In this document: positions 13,640-14,286 of the stretch, piece by piece | How positions within the stretch are numbered: the stretch's first letter is position 1 | Layout of the letters: every line of letters starts with the position of its first letter | NCBI GenBank assembly: GCA_040752275.1 | Contig: JBFMFH010000129.1 | Span: forward strand, 1 to 14,286 | Direction of reading: 5' to 3' | DNA: 14,286 nucleotides | DNA from: JBFMFH01 sp040752275 | GTDB lineage: Bacteria > Acidobacteriota > Vicinamibacteria > Vicinamibacterales > JAKQTR01 | Program-made: the position numbers and the translations under genes | The notes under the pieces: generated by a model | What the model was told of the DNA's origin: nothing | Database searches by the model: none | Seen by the model: only the letters and a program-made list of their open reading frames with translations

Positions 13640-13885
13640 ATGGACTATCACGTCGTTGAGGCTCGTTACGTCGTCGGCCATGTTGTCTGGCTCCGCTTTC
13701 GAGATGGAATCAGCGGCGAAATTGACCTGGCGCCGGTGCTTGAAGGACCGGTGTTCGAACCGCTGCGGGACACGACGGCATTCCGCCAGTTCCGGATTCA
13801 TCCGGAGTTCCACACACTGGTCTGGGCGAACGGTGCTGACCTCGCACCGGAGTTCTTGCACGACAACGTACGAGCCACGGCATAA
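13640..13885 (+). CDS. DUF2442-family protein
   Basis: An 81-residue protein: VVWLRFRDGISGEIDLAPVL, GPVFEPLRDTTAFRQFRI, HTLVWANGADLAPEFL, all matching the DUF2442 domain. The ATG at 13640 is preceded by GGAG (13628-13631) with an eight-base spacer. It forms the second half of the DUF4160-DUF2442 unit and its TAA stop overlaps the R'' core of the attC (GCATAAC). Biochemical role unknown; proposed as the antitoxin-like partner by gene pairing only. Confidence 0.9.
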   Translation: MDYHVVEARYVVGHVVWLRFRDGISGEIDLAPVLEGPVFEPLRDTTAFRQFRIHPEFHTLVWANGADLAPEFLHDNVRATA

Positions 13886-13952
13886 CGACGCGCTGCACCC
13901 GACGGCCGCAGCACCTGCCGCCGAGCAGCCTCGGCTGAGCGCGAACGTAGGC
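13880..13952 (+). other. attC recombination site with shortened R' core
   Basis: R'' GCATAAC (13880-13886), inner arms GCGCTGCACCCGA and TCGGCTGAGCGC paired with one extrahelical G and one mismatch, and R' at 13947-13952 reading GTAGGC, one T short of GTTAGGC. The internal structure and spacing are those of attC; the missing T in the crossover core may block recombination or be a sequence error. 73 bp. Confidence 0.8.
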
Positions 13953-14286
13953 GCCTCAAGGAACAACAGCCATAGACAGCAAGCCGAAAGACGCGTCGAC
14001 CGGAAAAGACCTCTGGAAGCCTACAAGGACCTTGTCCGGCCATCGGCTACACCCGTGGGCGATTCTCATTCGGCTCTTGCCCGATCGGTTTGCCGCGCGC
14101 CGACTTCGAATGTTCACTACCGACTGTGGGTTCTGGTTTCAGAAGGCGTGCGTTCCGGACTACGGGCCGAAACCCTGGCTGAACCGGCCTGAACTCGGCG
14201 CCAGTGCCCTGGAACCGTGATGCCTTGCAGAAGTCCCGGAGCGCGGCGCCCGGCTGGCCAGGCGCGACGCCAGCGCATACTCCCGG
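13953..14286. other. Array-end sequence without a recognised gene
   Basis: Plus-strand frames at 13972-14220 (about 80 codons, no clear start codon before 14032) read through segments such as LHPWAILIRLLPDRFAARRL, but match no family I know. No further attC structure is visible, so this is either the start of a cassette that continues beyond the window or the flank of the array. Confidence 0.35.

Larger units (their letters stand above)
13328..13947 (+). mobile_element. Integron gene cassette with the DUF4160-DUF2442 pair
   Basis: 620 bp from the TT of R' (13328) to the G of the next R' (13947). Its first bases (TTATGC) complement its own R'' core (GCATAAC, 13880-13886), as expected for a cassette closed by a single attC. 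It carries two short genes in tandem, both forward, with the attC overlapping the stop of the second. Confidence 0.85.

Noticed and set aside
14019..14024. GCCTAC as R'' of a further cassette, complementary to GTAGGC at 13947
   Set aside because: Six bases only, and no matching inner arm or R' core follows.
1..14286. tRNA, rRNA, CRISPR array or a complete insertion sequence
   Set aside because: No tRNA-like cloverleaf, rRNA sequence, regularly spaced repeats or transposase gene was seen on either strand.

Overview
The window is GC-rich, compact bacterial DNA. The best taxonomic hint is the degraded von Willebrand-type protein at 10085-11439, whose C-terminal half resembles the VWFA-related family typical of Acidobacteriota. 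The long-form integron integrase and the DUF6265 and PAS proteins fit an Acidobacteriota (Vicinamibacteria-like) chromosome or metagenomic contig. This assignment is inference; no rRNA or tRNA is present.

Layout. (1) 1-2909, minus strand: an integron cassette array read leftward, away from the integrase gene. Two full attC sites (281-355, 2196-2268) and one attI-like core (2520-2526) delimit a 324-bp cassette without a convincing gene, a 1.9-kb cassette carrying one 547-residue protein (TIR/nucleoside-deoxyribosyltransferase-like domain, coiled coil, TPRs), and the start of a third cassette with a 42-residue ORF. (2) 2910-4199, plus: integron integrase intI, full length, but with Asn at the position of the catalytic tyrosine. 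(3) 4308-6063, minus: a DUF6265 exported protein overlapping a frameshifted exported VOC/glyoxalase-like gene. (4) 6203-6603, plus: a hicBA toxin-antitoxin pair. (5) 6656-12050: a rearranged corridor with a hemL 3' fragment, an AAA/DUF4143 ATPase with an unusual repeat-bearing promoter, a small PAS protein, an MBL-fold hydrolase, a phosphoribosyltransferase fragment, a broken VWFA-type gene and a 5'-truncated vapC. (6) 12226-13952, plus: a second cassette array with three attC sites and no integrase of its own in the window. It holds a deleted PIN toxin plus its antitoxin-like partner, a RelE/ParE-Phd pair and a DUF4160-DUF2442 pair.

How it works together. The two arrays point outward from an 8-kb core. 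The left array has the standard geometry for this integrase (attI in front of intI, cassettes divergent from it). The right array behaves like a cluster of attC sites lacking an integrase. The matching of each cassette's first R' core with its own R'' core supports three real cassettes. The cassette cargo is defence-like or addiction-like. The integrase shown here should not be able to carry out strand transfer, so the array may be frozen unless an integrase acts in trans.

The strongest points for follow-up are the Tyr-to-Asn integrase, the TIR-like/TPR single-gene cassette as a candidate defence effector, the two-array architecture, and the in-frame deletion of a PIN toxin that keeps the overlap with its partner gene. 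All homology calls are from reading the translated sequence; no database search was run.
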